Positions 47,201-55,630 of a DNA stretch of 64,000 bases are shown one piece after another. The position numbers and the translations under genes were made by a program. The stretch lies in assembly GCA_016717725.1 (NCBI GenBank), contig JADKFA010000009.1:124001-188000 (forward strand). The letters are read 5' to 3'. A model generated the notes under the pieces. The model was not told the origin of the DNA. It saw nothing but the letters and a program-made list of their open reading frames with translations, and made no database searches. Source of the stretch: Bacteroidota bacterium. Its GTDB lineage: Bacteria > Bacteroidota > Bacteroidia > AKYH767-A > OLB10. The stretch's first letter is position 1; each line of letters starts with the position of its first letter.

Positions 47201-47767
47201 TCCGGCTGTAGTTAATTCGGCAGCTGTCCACAAATACTGTGTTCTTGCAATGCTTCCTGCAGAAAAAGGATGCGATAACGCAAGAGAACCGCTTCCACTT
47301 TGTGAAAGAGTTTCGCTGATCGTTGACAAATACGTTACATCTTGTTGAGTATACTGCGTATAATTATACTGAGGAATTGTAGTGTAAGGAAAAGAGGTGC
47401 CTGTCCAGTTACTGATATAATAATCATTCGATGCTTGAATCAATGAGTCAGTTTGTGTGGAATCAATCAAATAGGTATAGCAATTATAATCCCACTCTCC
47501 GCAACCTTGGTTTGGCAACGCTTGAGTTGAAATCAAACCATTTTTACAACGCATGCTATACAGCATAATAATTTTCTCATACGTTTTAGTAGAGTCATTT
47601 GGGAAATCGAACATGCCCGATCGCATGGTGGTGTCAAATCTAAATGTTCTCACTACGGTAGTGTCGCCTGAAAACACGTCGATGGCTTGTGTAGGAACAT
47701 TTAGCGAAGACAATATGGCAATACTAAATGCCAGTAGAATAGTAAACAGAGTACTTTTTTTATTCAT
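44297..47767 (-). CDS. PNGase F-like T9SS-sorted protein with LamG insertion
   Basis: Secreted protein of 1156 residues. Signal region 1-28. An N-terminal PNGase F-like stretch has QGCGEWDYNCYTYLID near residue 88, where the Asp fits the catalytic Asp of peptide-N-glycosidase F. A LamG/concanavalin-type domain follows at about residues 290-480 (QISLAFWCYGN, WNFWTFTKNATTGIMNIYLNG, YMDEFSMWNTELD). The second PNGase F-like part has FVFYEGTPARKV, then HGQEGEFIQRNHTITLN and YDRAGWCPGEVVDTKDF near residue 780, a strong family mark. The end is a T9SS sorting domain (KVFPNPAHDLLTAEF). It may release N-glycans from glycoproteins or serve only in binding. All three catalytic acids have not been checked. 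Confidence 0.82.
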   Translation of the reverse strand: MNKKSTLFTILLAFSIAILSSLNVPTQAIDVFSGDTTVVRTFRFDTTMRSGMFDFPNDSTKTYEKIIMLYSMRCKNGLISTQALPNQGCGEWDYNCYTYLIDSTQTDSLIQASNDYYISNWTGTSFPYTTIPQYNYTQYTQQDVTYLSTISETLSQSGSGSLALSHPFSAGSIARTQYLWTAAELTTAGLTAGDITGLGLDISSLGSSVNNLRIKIKATSQTVLNANSPELNGFTDVYFLNSTFSVAGNHRFNFYNPFNWDGVSNLIVEFSYSNATAGTANDVNGNTTAFSSAMTSTQVDNYLEIDGGAAGVTLPNTVGANISNQISLAFWCYGNPARLPANTSALEALDATNTRQLNIHLPWSDGSIYWDCGNDGTGYDRINKAATTAETEGQWNFWTFTKNATTGIMNIYLNGALWHTGNLKTKAINIDRMNFARSVVNNYVYYGYMDEFSMWNTELDLAAVQNLMYNSISVSHPSYANLQAYYKFDEGTGNVITDASANGNNANMFSMTWRNRAGKDLFRNFLVSNDRPNTTFVKGVYTTSIQTINVLDSASVPANTVIHYTIVNNSLAPLDTNFYWAAGGYTYLFDETGTKLDSFAVAPTSTINISQIGYYDKRPMAIELINFITPYGKGLNMNGLIGKTWEFDVTDYAPILKGRKFMAMESGKYQEDNDITFVFYEGTPARKVRSLQQIWPNGVWKDAGSAAILNNTIFEPRNLQLSPDAYMFKIRSAISGHGQEGEFIQRNHTITLNSVTNLSRVVWKECADNPIYPQGGTWVYDRAGWCPGEVVDTKDFEITTQVSPGQLISVDYSLPPSTSYGTSNYRINNQLVSYDTMSFNLDAGVAYIKNPTTRVEYERFNPICNQPVVAIKNTGETTLTSLTITYGRVGGVMSTFNWTGTLASLNTAEVTLTQPNWLSSNTNQFIAIVSNPNGSADQYGLNDTLVNNFNYPAVYPDKLVFELRTNNNGSHSQYTLKDGSGTNILNKLGLLANTTYLDTVNLPLDCFTFRLIDVGDDGLSWWANTAQGTGYMRIKNGYTGAIIKTFNPDFGDNIYQQFTVNFTLPVPEIQNGEGILKVFPNPAHDLLTAEFSLPVYGQARLQLLNMLGQVLISQDIVASQVMEKSVMDVSTLSSGVYYVSLQSGDEKRVQKVVITR

Positions 47768-47920
47768 GAGAGAGTGAATTTTTATCTAGGTAAAGATAAA
47801 AGGAAAGGGTGAATCGACGAAATAAAAATCAGCAAGAAATCGCTTCATTAATATCCCCTAAAACCAACACAGAAAATTCACTTGCTCAACGTTTTGAAGA
47901 AAATTTTCAACGACGCATCC

Positions 47921-48373
47921 CTAATTTGTATCCCTAACTTTTATAGGTATAAAAATCTCTTCTTCTGAATCTGGATCGTCCTTTTTATACTTCTCACCCA
48001 TCCATGCAAAATGTGGGCGAAGCTCCAATTCAAAATCGGAAGCAGGCAACCATTCACTGAATATTTGATTGTAAAAAGCGAAGGCATCACTAGACACTCC
48101 TTTAAAAACAAAGATGGCATACATGCCTTCTGGGATCAACAATTTCTCCATTCCTTCTGGAATAGCATTTACATTTTCAACTTCAATGGCCGCCCATTTT
48201 TCAAATTCATTTTGGGGATTAAACTGTCTAAAATAACTGAGTCCATCATAAACTTCTAAAGAAAAAAGAAATGAATTTTTAGCATTTATAATTTCCTTTT
48301 TCCGAGGCATAAATGATTGCCAAAGAAGGTGCGTTTCATTTTTAGAAAGGCTCATTCTTCTGCGCATCCCCAC
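47921..48373 (-). CDS. GyrI-like small-molecule-binding domain protein
   Basis: Cytosolic protein of 150 residues that looks like a stand-alone GyrI-like/effector-binding (SOUL-type) domain. Motifs are the early MRRRMSLSKNETHLLWQSFMPRKKEI and the central IPEGMYAIFVFKGVSSDAFAFYNQIFSEWLPASDFEL, which is the hallmark pattern (G-x-Y-A-x-F-x-x-x-G ... Y-x-x-I-x-x-x-W-L-P). There is no DNA-binding part, so it probably binds or hydrolyses small molecules rather than acting as a regulator. The start could be the second Met. No linked partner gene. Confidence 0.8.
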   Translation of the reverse strand: MGMRRRMSLSKNETHLLWQSFMPRKKEIINAKNSFLFSLEVYDGLSYFRQFNPQNEFEKWAAIEVENVNAIPEGMEKLLIPEGMYAIFVFKGVSSDAFAFYNQIFSEWLPASDFELELRPHFAWMGEKYKKDDPDSEEEIFIPIKVRDTN

Positions 48374-48529
48374 TACTAATTTTGCAGAAGATTCTCTCGA
48401 TTCTAGGTGTAAGTTTCATTTATCTTTAGATGGATTTTACAAACTGAATGCTTGATCATACAACATAAAAAAGAGGTCAACTAAATAAATAATTGACCTC
48501 TCTCATCTCTATTTGAATAAATTGAGTAT

Positions 48530-49237
48530 TTATTTTCTAAACACTTTAAATAATGTTTGCTGTTGCTTTTCATTGATGATAAGCAATTGATAACTACCAG
48601 TGGAAAAACGACTGATGTCGAAATCGTATTCTTTCGTAGTACTAATCAATTCTTCGGCGATCATTCTTCCCGACATGTCCATCAACTGCAAGCGGTAATT
48701 ATAATTTCCATTGGCAATGCGGATATGGATTATTGAATTAGATGCTGTCGGAAAAACTTGAATTTCTGTTCCTGCAGAAGGATCACTTAATCCAACGGTA
48801 GTCACGGCTCTACATCCTGAAGTATCATAACATCCACTTTGCAATACAATCACAGCATAACTTCCAACCGCTGTTGCAGTAAATGATTTATTGGTTGCCC
48901 CTGGGATGGGTGCAAAGCCATTATTACAATCGAGCCATTGATAAAAGGTACCCGTATGATTTGCAGTTAAAACAGCACCATTTTGAGTAACGGAAGTGTC
49001 CACTAATAAATTTGAAAGGGTAAGTTGAATGATGGAATCACAGCCAAAAACTGATTGCAAAGTATCATAATAAACACCACCCGCAGTTAAAATTGTTCCA
49101 TTCCAATTATAGGGTACATCAGGGCATTTAAATTGAGTACTTGATGTAATTAAAGCCGCTCCATCCACAAAATTGGAAGTAGATCCAGTAAGCGCCATTC
49201 CGCCAAAAAACACCATTGATATGTCCTGAACCATCAA
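48530..49237 (-). pseudogene. LamG T9SS protein, 3' part after frameshift
   Basis: Second half of the gene starting at 49907, reached by skipping one base in a six-T run on the minus strand (49205-49210). After removal of one T the join reads HINGVFGGMALTGSTSN, which restores a normal LamG-end sequence. This part carries a Cys-containing beta domain (CPDVPYNWNGTILTAGGVYYDTLQSVFGCDSIIQLTL), an Ig-like segment (GATNKSFTATAVGSYAVIVLQSGC) and a T9SS sorting domain (QVFPTASNSIIHIRI ... TGSYQLLIINEKQQQ). The sorting start is FPTAS rather than FPNPA. Alone it has no signal peptide. Confidence 0.75.
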
Positions 49238-49907
49238 TCAAAACATTTTGACTAGTATTATTTCCATTCGCTATTCCTTGATTGAATTTATAATACAGTT
49301 GCAATCCATTGGCTGTAGCTGTATCAATTCCGTTGATGTGCATACAGGTAAGTTCGGCTGGTTGCAAGGCTCTATTCCATAGACTCACCTCGTCTATCTT
49401 TCCCTGCAAATAATAGTGGGTACCTTGATACAATAAATCACCTATATAAAAATCTTCAGTGGCTATCGTGATAAAATCACTTGCTGCTAAAGAATCAGCA
49501 ATCACCCCATTTTTAAACAAGCGAATAAAAGAGCCATCATAAGTGAAAGCAAGATGGGTCCATGTATTTAAAGTTAAAACAGATGTGGTTAACTCATAAA
49601 CTGTCCCTGAACTGCCACGAAATCGAGCTTCTACATTTGTTGAAGAGTATTGCATTATATAAAAATCGGCATCTGCATTATTCCTGAATCCTGCGAAACC
49701 ATCAAAGTTAGGAAATGTTGGAGCTGGATTGGTAGGATAAACCCAAGCGGTAAGTGATAAAGCCGAGGAACCAGCGATTAAGGAGGAAGCTGCAGGAACA
49801 ATAACATTGTCATTAATTCCGTCAAACGCCAATGCATTATTTTGTGCTTGAATGTTAGTGGAGAACATTATAGTAAGCAGGCCTACTATTCCATAGAATT
49901 TTTTCAT
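49128..49907 (-). CDS. LamG T9SS protein, 5' part before frameshift
   Basis: N-terminal part of a secreted lectin-like protein. The signal peptide is residues 1-21 (IQA-QN). The LamG/concanavalin fold follows: NALAFDGINDNVIVP, LTAWVYPTNPA, NTWTHLAFTYDGSFIRLFKNG, GKIDEVSLWNRALQPAE and LQLYYKFNQG. The frame leaves the family pattern after about residue 233 and runs 26 residues into unrelated sequence. The T9SS sorting domain lies in the +1 frame downstream. Joined, the product would be about 458 residues. An extra base in the T6 run could be a true mutation or a sequencing error. Confidence 0.8.
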   Translation of the reverse strand: MKKFYGIVGLLTIMFSTNIQAQNNALAFDGINDNVIVPAASSLIAGSSALSLTAWVYPTNPAPTFPNFDGFAGFRNNADADFYIMQYSSTNVEARFRGSSGTVYELTTSVLTLNTWTHLAFTYDGSFIRLFKNGVIADSLAASDFITIATEDFYIGDLLYQGTHYYLQGKIDEVSLWNRALQPAELTCMHINGIDTATANGLQLYYKFNQGIANGNNTSQNVLIDGSGHINGVFWRNGAYWIYFQFCGWSGFNYIKYSI

Positions 49908-50065
49908 ATTGCGATCAATTAATTGAATGGTAAAAGTAGATTATTTTCATATAAAACCCATAAAAAATAAATCACTAGTATAAGGGATTAAAAAAATACC
50001 GACGCTATCCTTGCAAATCAACTAATTTAATAGAGCTAACGTATCACTATTGAACGACAATTTTT

Positions 50066-51115
50066 CTATTTAGAATCATTTTGTTTATTAGAAATCTTAA
50101 CCAAATAGATTCCTTTTGCAGGTGATCCTAAATCGAGGTATGATTTGAGCGATGAAATTGAAGTTTTGAAAATTAATTCTCCTTGCATATTATAAATTTC
50201 CAAATTCGATGGGTTTACTAAATCGATTCCACTTATTTCAATTTGAAATTTGCCATTAGTTGGATTTGGAGAAATTAGAATGTTCGCATCTTGCCCAACG
50301 ATTTCCTTTACTGGTGTAAATGTATTGCAATTTAAAGGGGCGGGGAAAGGACATTGGCCAGGGGTGCCAAATTGATCCCAATAACACCAATTATCAATTC
50401 CAAGATATTCTACCGAGCAATCGGGGTTCACTTTAAACATCCATTTTCTATAGGCATCACATCCATCAAAACAATCGGCATATTCAAAATAAAAATCATA
50501 ATATCTTGAATTCCCATTTGTGTTGTATGAAATTTTTCCAGCAACTCCAACATAACTATTTTGCTCTACAGTAATTACTCCGGGCACCATTTCCAAACTA
50601 TCCATGAGCGCAAAAATATTCCATGATGAATCTACAGATAGCTCTGCATAATTGCCGATGGTCCAATTATAAAACTGAGAGATTTTTAAATTATACTTTG
50701 TAGTTAAAGTATCCATGAGTGGATCTCCGGTAATCGTAATTAAATTTTGCCAAGCATTGGTCCATGAATAATTAGTATCCACTTTAATAAGAAAACCAGC
50801 ATACGCACCAAAACCATCGAACGGATTAAGGTTATGTACACAGTACAAATTAAAAACAGAATCTCTTTCGGGTATTGAAGTTGCATTAAATATTGCAGCC
50901 AATCCCTCAGAAATAGTATCGATATAAGCTTGAGGTATTTTCACAAAAATGGTGTCAGGACTTTGAAGCAGAAAAAGGCGGGACGAAGCTAATTGAGCAA
51001 TGTCTCTCTTATATTCAGTAGTCAATAAAGGAGGGCTAACACAACTGGATTGAATTTGCGCCTGACTGCTATTAAAGATAGAAATAAACAGAATTAATAT
51101 AAAGCATTTTTTCAT
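50066..51115 (-). CDS. T9SS-sorted secreted protein, function unknown
   Basis: Secreted protein of about 349 residues. The ATG at 51115 gives a signal peptide (MKKCFILILFISIFNSSQA-Q). The in-frame ATG at 51139 adds eight residues and is less likely. The body is not a family I know. It has paired Cys (YADCFDGCDAYRKWMFKV, then CSVEYLGIDNWCYW) that may form disulfides, and aromatic-rich strands. The end is a T9SS sorting domain (LISPNPTNGKFQIEI ... KGIYLVKISNKQ). It lies between the LamG gene and the anti-sigma candidate but is not closely spaced to either. Confidence 0.78.
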   Translation of the reverse strand: MKKCFILILFISIFNSSQAQIQSSCVSPPLLTTEYKRDIAQLASSRLFLLQSPDTIFVKIPQAYIDTISEGLAAIFNATSIPERDSVFNLYCVHNLNPFDGFGAYAGFLIKVDTNYSWTNAWQNLITITGDPLMDTLTTKYNLKISQFYNWTIGNYAELSVDSSWNIFALMDSLEMVPGVITVEQNSYVGVAGKISYNTNGNSRYYDFYFEYADCFDGCDAYRKWMFKVNPDCSVEYLGIDNWCYWDQFGTPGQCPFPAPLNCNTFTPVKEIVGQDANILISPNPTNGKFQIEISGIDLVNPSNLEIYNMQGELIFKTSISSLKSYLDLGSPAKGIYLVKISNKQNDSK

Positions 51116-51231
51116 TTCTTTTAATTTTAACTGTATCATTTAAAAATCTGTTAACTAGAAATATTCATTGCATAGGTGCATAAATAAATCTTCTATTGAT
51201 TTATACAAAGATCAATACTGTTGTTCTGCAA

Positions 51232-51573
51232 TTACGGGAACATATATAACAACCCTAAGCTTATTCCATTGCGTTGATAACGCTGTTTCTCATTGGCTCC
51301 TGCTTCCATTTTTGTAATTGAATACTGAGAAGAAGGACGCAACAAGAGTCGACAATGTGTATTAAGCAGATAACTAATTTCAATGCCCGCTCTTGCATTC
51401 AAAGTAAATTGCTGCTTATTATATTTTTTAATGGAGGCATATCCACTTTCGTCTTCTTTCAAATAATAACCTGACGATTGCACAACTAATCCAGGAGCTA
51501 TACCAGCAGCGACACCTATTCCCCAGCGCTTTAATCGAACTTGATACAACACTTCTAAAGGCAACTCCATCAC
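51232..51573 (-). pseudogene. Outer-membrane beta-barrel end of trans-envelope anti-sigma candidate (after frameshift)
   Basis: C-terminal 113 codons of the gene that starts at 52708, in the +1 frame. The frame upstream reads TAA, AAC, CGT, TGG, TAT; dropping one A from the AAAA run (51584-51587 on the plus strand is TTTT) joins ANGVNRWYVMELPLEVLYQV, the usual start of barrel strands in PF13568-type outer-membrane proteins. The part then has amphipathic strands (WGIGVAAGIAPGLVV, FTLNARAGIEISYLL, CRLLLRPSSQYSI) and ends in ISLGLLYMF, an outer-membrane C-terminal signature. Without the join it has neither anchor nor signal. Confidence 0.75.
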
Positions 51574-52708
51574 ATACCAACGGTTTTACACCATTTGCCT
51601 TACGAATATTCGTATTATAATGTGTTCCATTTAATGTATCGGTAACCGTCACTTTTACACTATCTAAAATAAGATGATTCGAAGTATTTAAAAATAATAT
51701 TCCCCAAATATAAGCGCTATCCGTATCGGTAATAATGTAGTTATTCGATTGCCAAACTTCCTGTTGATTATAATATTCTCCATTAGAATACGGCGAATAT
51801 TTTACTTGTTCTCCAATCACAGAAAATTCAAATCCTCCACGGAAATCCCAATTTCGGATGGACGTTGACAATTGCAATCCACCAAAAGGAAGTACGGTGG
51901 GCAATTCCTCTTTCTCACGGCGAAGCAGATACGAAGAATTTGATTTCCCGGTAAGTTCCTTTTGTACGCCGTTAACACCACCATAAACTAGAAGATCCCA
52001 TTTAGTTTTCTTTTTGGTACCTAATGTAGGACGATTCTCTGTTCGTATAGAAGCTTCCTCTATCTCCTTATCTTTCCACTTTAATAGGGGTAAAGCAGCA
52101 ATGAAGTCCATGTCAGAAAAATTTAATTCAGCTTTTGTTGATGATAATTCCTGAGTTTGACTATTTATTTCTTGCGCTTCCACAATAGAATTCTGAGAAA
52201 CAGGAATTGCATTTCCTTGTTCTGATGATTTTTGCGTAACTGACGAAGAATTTATTTCTGTACTTAAGATTTGATCATTTGCATTTGCATTTGCATTCGA
52301 ATTATTTTGTTTCACTTTATACGGCAAAACAGGTGAATTACTATTGGTTCTTTCTACAATTTTATCGTTGGGTAAGATGGGCGAATGAGTTTCAATTTGA
52401 ACTTCAGCATCATTACTATTTATTTTTTCTTCCTTAGATGGCAGAGTCGTTTCAGGTTTATGTGTCGCATTATTTCTATTCACCGTTGATACATTATCTC
52501 CTTTTTCAATTTTCGCAGGAGCAATAACTTCCGTAATATTTTCCTTTCTTGAGTTCACCAAAAACACACTTACCAAAGCGACGATGACCACTCCCAACCA
52601 TACGACGGCTCTACGGCGACGTTTTACCGTATAGTGTTTTTCCAAAAGCTTCTCTGCTTCTGGCCAATATTGTTCTGGATCCATTTGATCCTTTTTCAAT
52701 TCTTTCAT
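51428..52708 (-). CDS. Trans-envelope anti-sigma candidate (inner-membrane helix, disordered linker, barrel start)
   Basis: Main part of a protein with unusual topology. Residues 1-35 are cytosolic and charged (MKELKKDQMDPEQYWPEAEK) and are the candidate sigma-binding part. Residues about 36-53 form one inner-membrane helix (VVWLGVVIVALVSVFLV). Residues about 55-215 are a disordered Asn/Ser/Gln/Thr-rich linker (for example NSNANANAND). From about 235 the sequence becomes beta-strand-like (WDLLVYGGVNGVQ, FRGGFEFSVIGEQVKYSPY) and leads to the barrel, which continues in another frame at 51573. The gene overlaps the sigma factor gene by four bases (ATGA). This matches the dual membrane-spanning anti-sigma layout I recall from Bacteroides. 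Sigma binding is inferred. Confidence 0.8.
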   Translation of the reverse strand: MKELKKDQMDPEQYWPEAEKLLEKHYTVKRRRRAVVWLGVVIVALVSVFLVNSRKENITEVIAPAKIEKGDNVSTVNRNNATHKPETTLPSKEEKINSNDAEVQIETHSPILPNDKIVERTNSNSPVLPYKVKQNNSNANANANDQILSTEINSSSVTQKSSEQGNAIPVSQNSIVEAQEINSQTQELSSTKAELNFSDMDFIAALPLLKWKDKEIEEASIRTENRPTLGTKKKTKWDLLVYGGVNGVQKELTGKSNSSYLLRREKEELPTVLPFGGLQLSTSIRNWDFRGGFEFSVIGEQVKYSPYSNGEYYNQQEVWQSNNYIITDTDSAYIWGILFLNTSNHLILDSVKVTVTDTLNGTHYNTNIRKANGVKPLVCDGVAFRSVVSSSIKALGNRCRCWYSSWISCAIVRLLFERRRKWICLH

Positions 52709-53283
52709 TGCATTTGTGGTTTATTCCATTCAGCAGATTTTTTCACTTCGGTCAACATCTCTTGTAATTTTTTTCGCGCTTTAAAGAGATGAGCTTTTGA
52801 AGTTCCGGTACTGATGCCAAGCATGCTGGCTATTTCATCGTGTTTAAATCCATCAACTGCATACAGATTAAACACGGTTTTACACATGGGAGGAAGTTGT
52901 TCAATTGCCTGTTGAATTTCTTCCTTGTCATATTTTATATCCACTTCACTTTGTAATGGATGTAATTCTTCAGGTAATTCTTCCCGTAAACTGATGAGAT
53001 CCTGATACCTTTTTTGTTTTCTGAATTCATCAATAATATAATTAACACTTACTCTTCGCATCCATTGCTCGTAGGGTACATGATTATGCTTCTTTAAATA
53101 ATCATTCATGTTGACGATAATTTTAAAAAATATCATATTCAAAGCCGACATCCTGTCATCCTTATTAATATAATATCGATTACAAATAGAGTACATAATC
53201 GGAAAGCACATCACGTATAAGTCGTGATGTGCTTTCCGGTCATCGCGCCGGCATCGCTCAAGAAGCTCAGGTGCAGGACGCAT
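52705..53283 (-). CDS. ECF-type RNA polymerase sigma factor
   Basis: Alternative sigma-70 family factor of 192 residues. Region 2 spans residues about 10-90 (AHHDLYVMCFPIMYSICNRYYINKDD, then WMRRVSVNYIIDEFRKQKR). Region 4 spans about 125-180 (IQQAIEQLPPMCKTVFNLYAVDGFKHDEIASMLGISTGTSKAHLFKARKKLQ) with a clear helix-turn-helix. The length and spacing are those of an ECF factor. Its stop overlaps the start of the membrane protein gene by four bases, so it is translation-coupled to its likely anti-sigma. It probably directs RNA polymerase to envelope-stress or surface genes. Target promoters are unknown. Confidence 0.92.
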   Translation of the reverse strand: MRPAPELLERCRRDDRKAHHDLYVMCFPIMYSICNRYYINKDDRMSALNMIFFKIIVNMNDYLKKHNHVPYEQWMRRVSVNYIIDEFRKQKRYQDLISLREELPEELHPLQSEVDIKYDKEEIQQAIEQLPPMCKTVFNLYAVDGFKHDEIASMLGISTGTSKAHLFKARKKLQEMLTEVKKSAEWNKPQMQ

Positions 53284-53309
53284 GGTTAGGCCTTTTCAGG
53301 CAGCGGGAA

Positions 53310-55427
53310 TTACTGCTTTACAAAAGGTTTTGTTTCCATGCTTCCATTCGCATTCTGAACTTGAAGGAGATAGAATCCAGGTGACAAAGTAGCAACATCA
53401 ATGGAGTTAACATCACGCGTTAAACTTCCATTTAATACGGTACGCCCATCTACCGAAACCACTTTATAAGAGAGCTCGTTGCTTACCTCTGCCGACCATT
53501 TTACGATCAAATTACTATGAGCAGGGTTAGGGAATAGCTGTGCATTGGTAGGTGTTATATCATCAATACCACTGGTAACATATGCAGGAGAATAAATATT
53601 CAACACAAATCCTGATGTGGCACTGCGGTAAACGATATTTCCTAATGAGTCGACAGTCAATGTATCGCAGTACGTATCTGAACATCCAAAGAAATCAGAA
53701 ACTGTTAAGCATACCACATATGATCCAGTGCTCGCATATTGATGGCTTGGATAAGCACCACCTACTAACGGTGATCCATCACCGAAATCCCAGCTAAAGT
53801 TCAAATTGTTTCCACTGCTTAAGTTAACGCCCACCAAATTATAAGGGCTAAGTTGTGTGAACACGAAAAATGCATTACATCCAATAGGATTATTTATAGT
53901 AGTATCAATAACAATTGAGTCGCAATAAGTAGAAGAACATCCCACCGTACTTACCACTAAACATACCACATACGTTCCAGGATTACTATACTGATGATTT
54001 GGGAATTGCAAGGTGCTTGAATTTCCATCTCCAAAATTCCAAGAATAGAATACTGGACTTGGAAGTGGCGGAACGTTAGGCGGATTCACGACTGATTGAT
54101 CGATGAAATAAGCATTCAATCCAACGCTCACAGAAACGAAATTCGCTTGACATCCAGGGTTGCTTCCACTTATATTCACAGGTTGACAAGTCATACAAAC
54201 AATTGCGCCTTGAAAGCCGATGCTTAAACAAGCATTATAAATTCCGGGGGCAGCATATACATGAGTTACTGTTTGGCCTGTAATAATGGGAGATCCATCA
54301 CCAAAATCCCAATAATAAACGCTTCCGACAGGAGCAGTAGAAGCTACAAACACAGCAGGCGATCCAAAGGTACCATTGCTGTTTACTGTGAAGTTACAAT
54401 TTGTTGATCCACCTACATAAACAGAATCGCAATAAGTACAAACTGTTAAACCCGTTACGAAATCTATTTCATTCATACAAACCGTATAAACACCTGAGGC
54501 ATTATAAGTATGTGTTGAGAATTGACCTGTGCCTGATGTTCCATCTCCATAAGTCCAATTAATAATATTATTTACAAATACACCCCAAGCATTAAAATAC
54601 ATCTGCGATGAATTTACACTATCTGGAAAAGAACTAAAACTACAACTCGGAGGTGTTAGTGAAACAATAATATTATTACACGTCACACACGTATCTAGTA
54701 AAGTATACGATGTCATACAAACCGTGTATGTTCCCGACTGAGTATAAGTATGCGTTGCATTAGGTCCAATTCCTGAAGTACCATCTCCAAAGTCCCAAAC
54801 AAAGTTTGGATTCACACCTGCTGATCCAACGAAAGTATACGTTCCAGGGGCTGTCACTGGATTTGGTTGACCATACGTAAAGTTACAAGTAGATCCAGCT
54901 TGTGTAGAAACAATTATCGTTGATGAACAAATCACATTACCACTACTATCTAATTCTGTCATAGTAACTGTGTAATTACCTATTCCATTATAAGGATGCG
55001 AAACGGTTTGTCCTGTGCCTGCAGATCCATCTCCAAAGCTCCAAGAATAAACTGACCCGGGATTACTACTACTTGAAGTGAATACAAATTGAGTTCCTGT
55101 TTGCGTATAAGTTATATAACAACCGCCAACAGAAATAGAATCGCAGAAACCACAAACAGCTTGTCCATTTGTAGAATCAAAAATTGTTAGGCAAATAATA
55201 TAATTATTGGGGCTTGCATAACTATAAGTTATGGGGGAAACGGGAGCATGAATAATAGAACCATCTCCGAGATCCCATTCAGCATAGAACTGAGGATTGG
55301 TAAAACCTAAAGGCGGCGTAAAAACTACAGTGTTGTTTGGTCCAACAGAAGCGCTCCAAATACAATTTTGGGCTTGGGCACCGATGCTAAGGAATAGTGC
55401 CAGAAGAAGGGAGTAAACTAATTTCAT
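53310..55427 (-). CDS. Seven-PKD-domain T9SS-sorted surface protein
   Basis: Secreted repeat protein of about 705 residues. The ATG at 55427 gives a good signal peptide (MKLVYSLLLALFLSIGAQA-Q), and the in-frame ATG at 55475 is less likely. Seven PKD domains can be counted by their cores: EWDLGDGS, SWSFGDGS, VWDFGDGT, NWTYGDGT, YWDFGDGS, SWNFGDGN and SWDFGDGS. Each has paired Cys (for example VCLTVSDFFGCSDTYCD). The end is a T9SS sorting domain (QLFPNPAHSNLIVKW ... PGFYLLQVQNANGS). It belongs to the same family as the split gene at 6126-8651. The next gene upstream on the strand is the group II intron, so its promoter lies in or near the 3' exon. Confidence 0.88.
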   Translation of the reverse strand: MKLVYSLLLALFLSIGAQAQNCIWSASVGPNNTVVFTPPLGFTNPQFYAEWDLGDGSIIHAPVSPITYSYASPNNYIICLTIFDSTNGQAVCGFCDSISVGGCYITYTQTGTQFVFTSSSSNPGSVYSWSFGDGSAGTGQTVSHPYNGIGNYTVTMTELDSSGNVICSSTIIVSTQAGSTCNFTYGQPNPVTAPGTYTFVGSAGVNPNFVWDFGDGTSGIGPNATHTYTQSGTYTVCMTSYTLLDTCVTCNNIIVSLTPPSCSFSSFPDSVNSSQMYFNAWGVFVNNIINWTYGDGTSGTGQFSTHTYNASGVYTVCMNEIDFVTGLTVCTYCDSVYVGGSTNCNFTVNSNGTFGSPAVFVASTAPVGSVYYWDFGDGSPIITGQTVTHVYAAPGIYNACLSIGFQGAIVCMTCQPVNISGSNPGCQANFVSVSVGLNAYFIDQSVVNPPNVPPLPSPVFYSWNFGDGNSSTLQFPNHQYSNPGTYVVCLVVSTVGCSSTYCDSIVIDTTINNPIGCNAFFVFTQLSPYNLVGVNLSSGNNLNFSWDFGDGSPLVGGAYPSHQYASTGSYVVCLTVSDFFGCSDTYCDTLTVDSLGNIVYRSATSGFVLNIYSPAYVTSGIDDITPTNAQLFPNPAHSNLIVKWSAEVSNELSYKVVSVDGRTVLNGSLTRDVNSIDVATLSPGFYLLQVQNANGSMETKPFVKQ

Positions 55428-55585
55428 TTTATTTGGTTTATATGTGTTCATAAGAGGATCACGAAAGCAATCCACATTTGGTTTACTTGATTTTGAATTA
55501 ATTTTAAATTTCGGAAATTTTCCTTAATAAATAATCGAGTAGGAAGTAAAGATAAAATAATCTATCGGTTAGTTTATCTTTACTG

Positions 55586-55629
55586 TCCTCTCACACCACC
55601 GTACGTACCGGTCTGGTATACGGCGGTTT
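55586..55629 (-). ncRNA. Group II intron domain V
   Basis: The minus strand folds as a short hairpin around CCGCCGTATACC and GGTACGTACGGTGG, followed by TGTGAGAGGAC. This is the catalytic core stem of group II introns, with the terminal-loop and bulge pattern common in bacterial introns. Confidence 0.8.
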
Positions 55630-55630
55630 G

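Noticed and set aside
49205..49210. Programmed -1 ribosomal frameshift
   Set aside because: The correct frame needs skipping one base (+1), and no slippery -1 heptamer in the right phase or clear downstream structure was seen.
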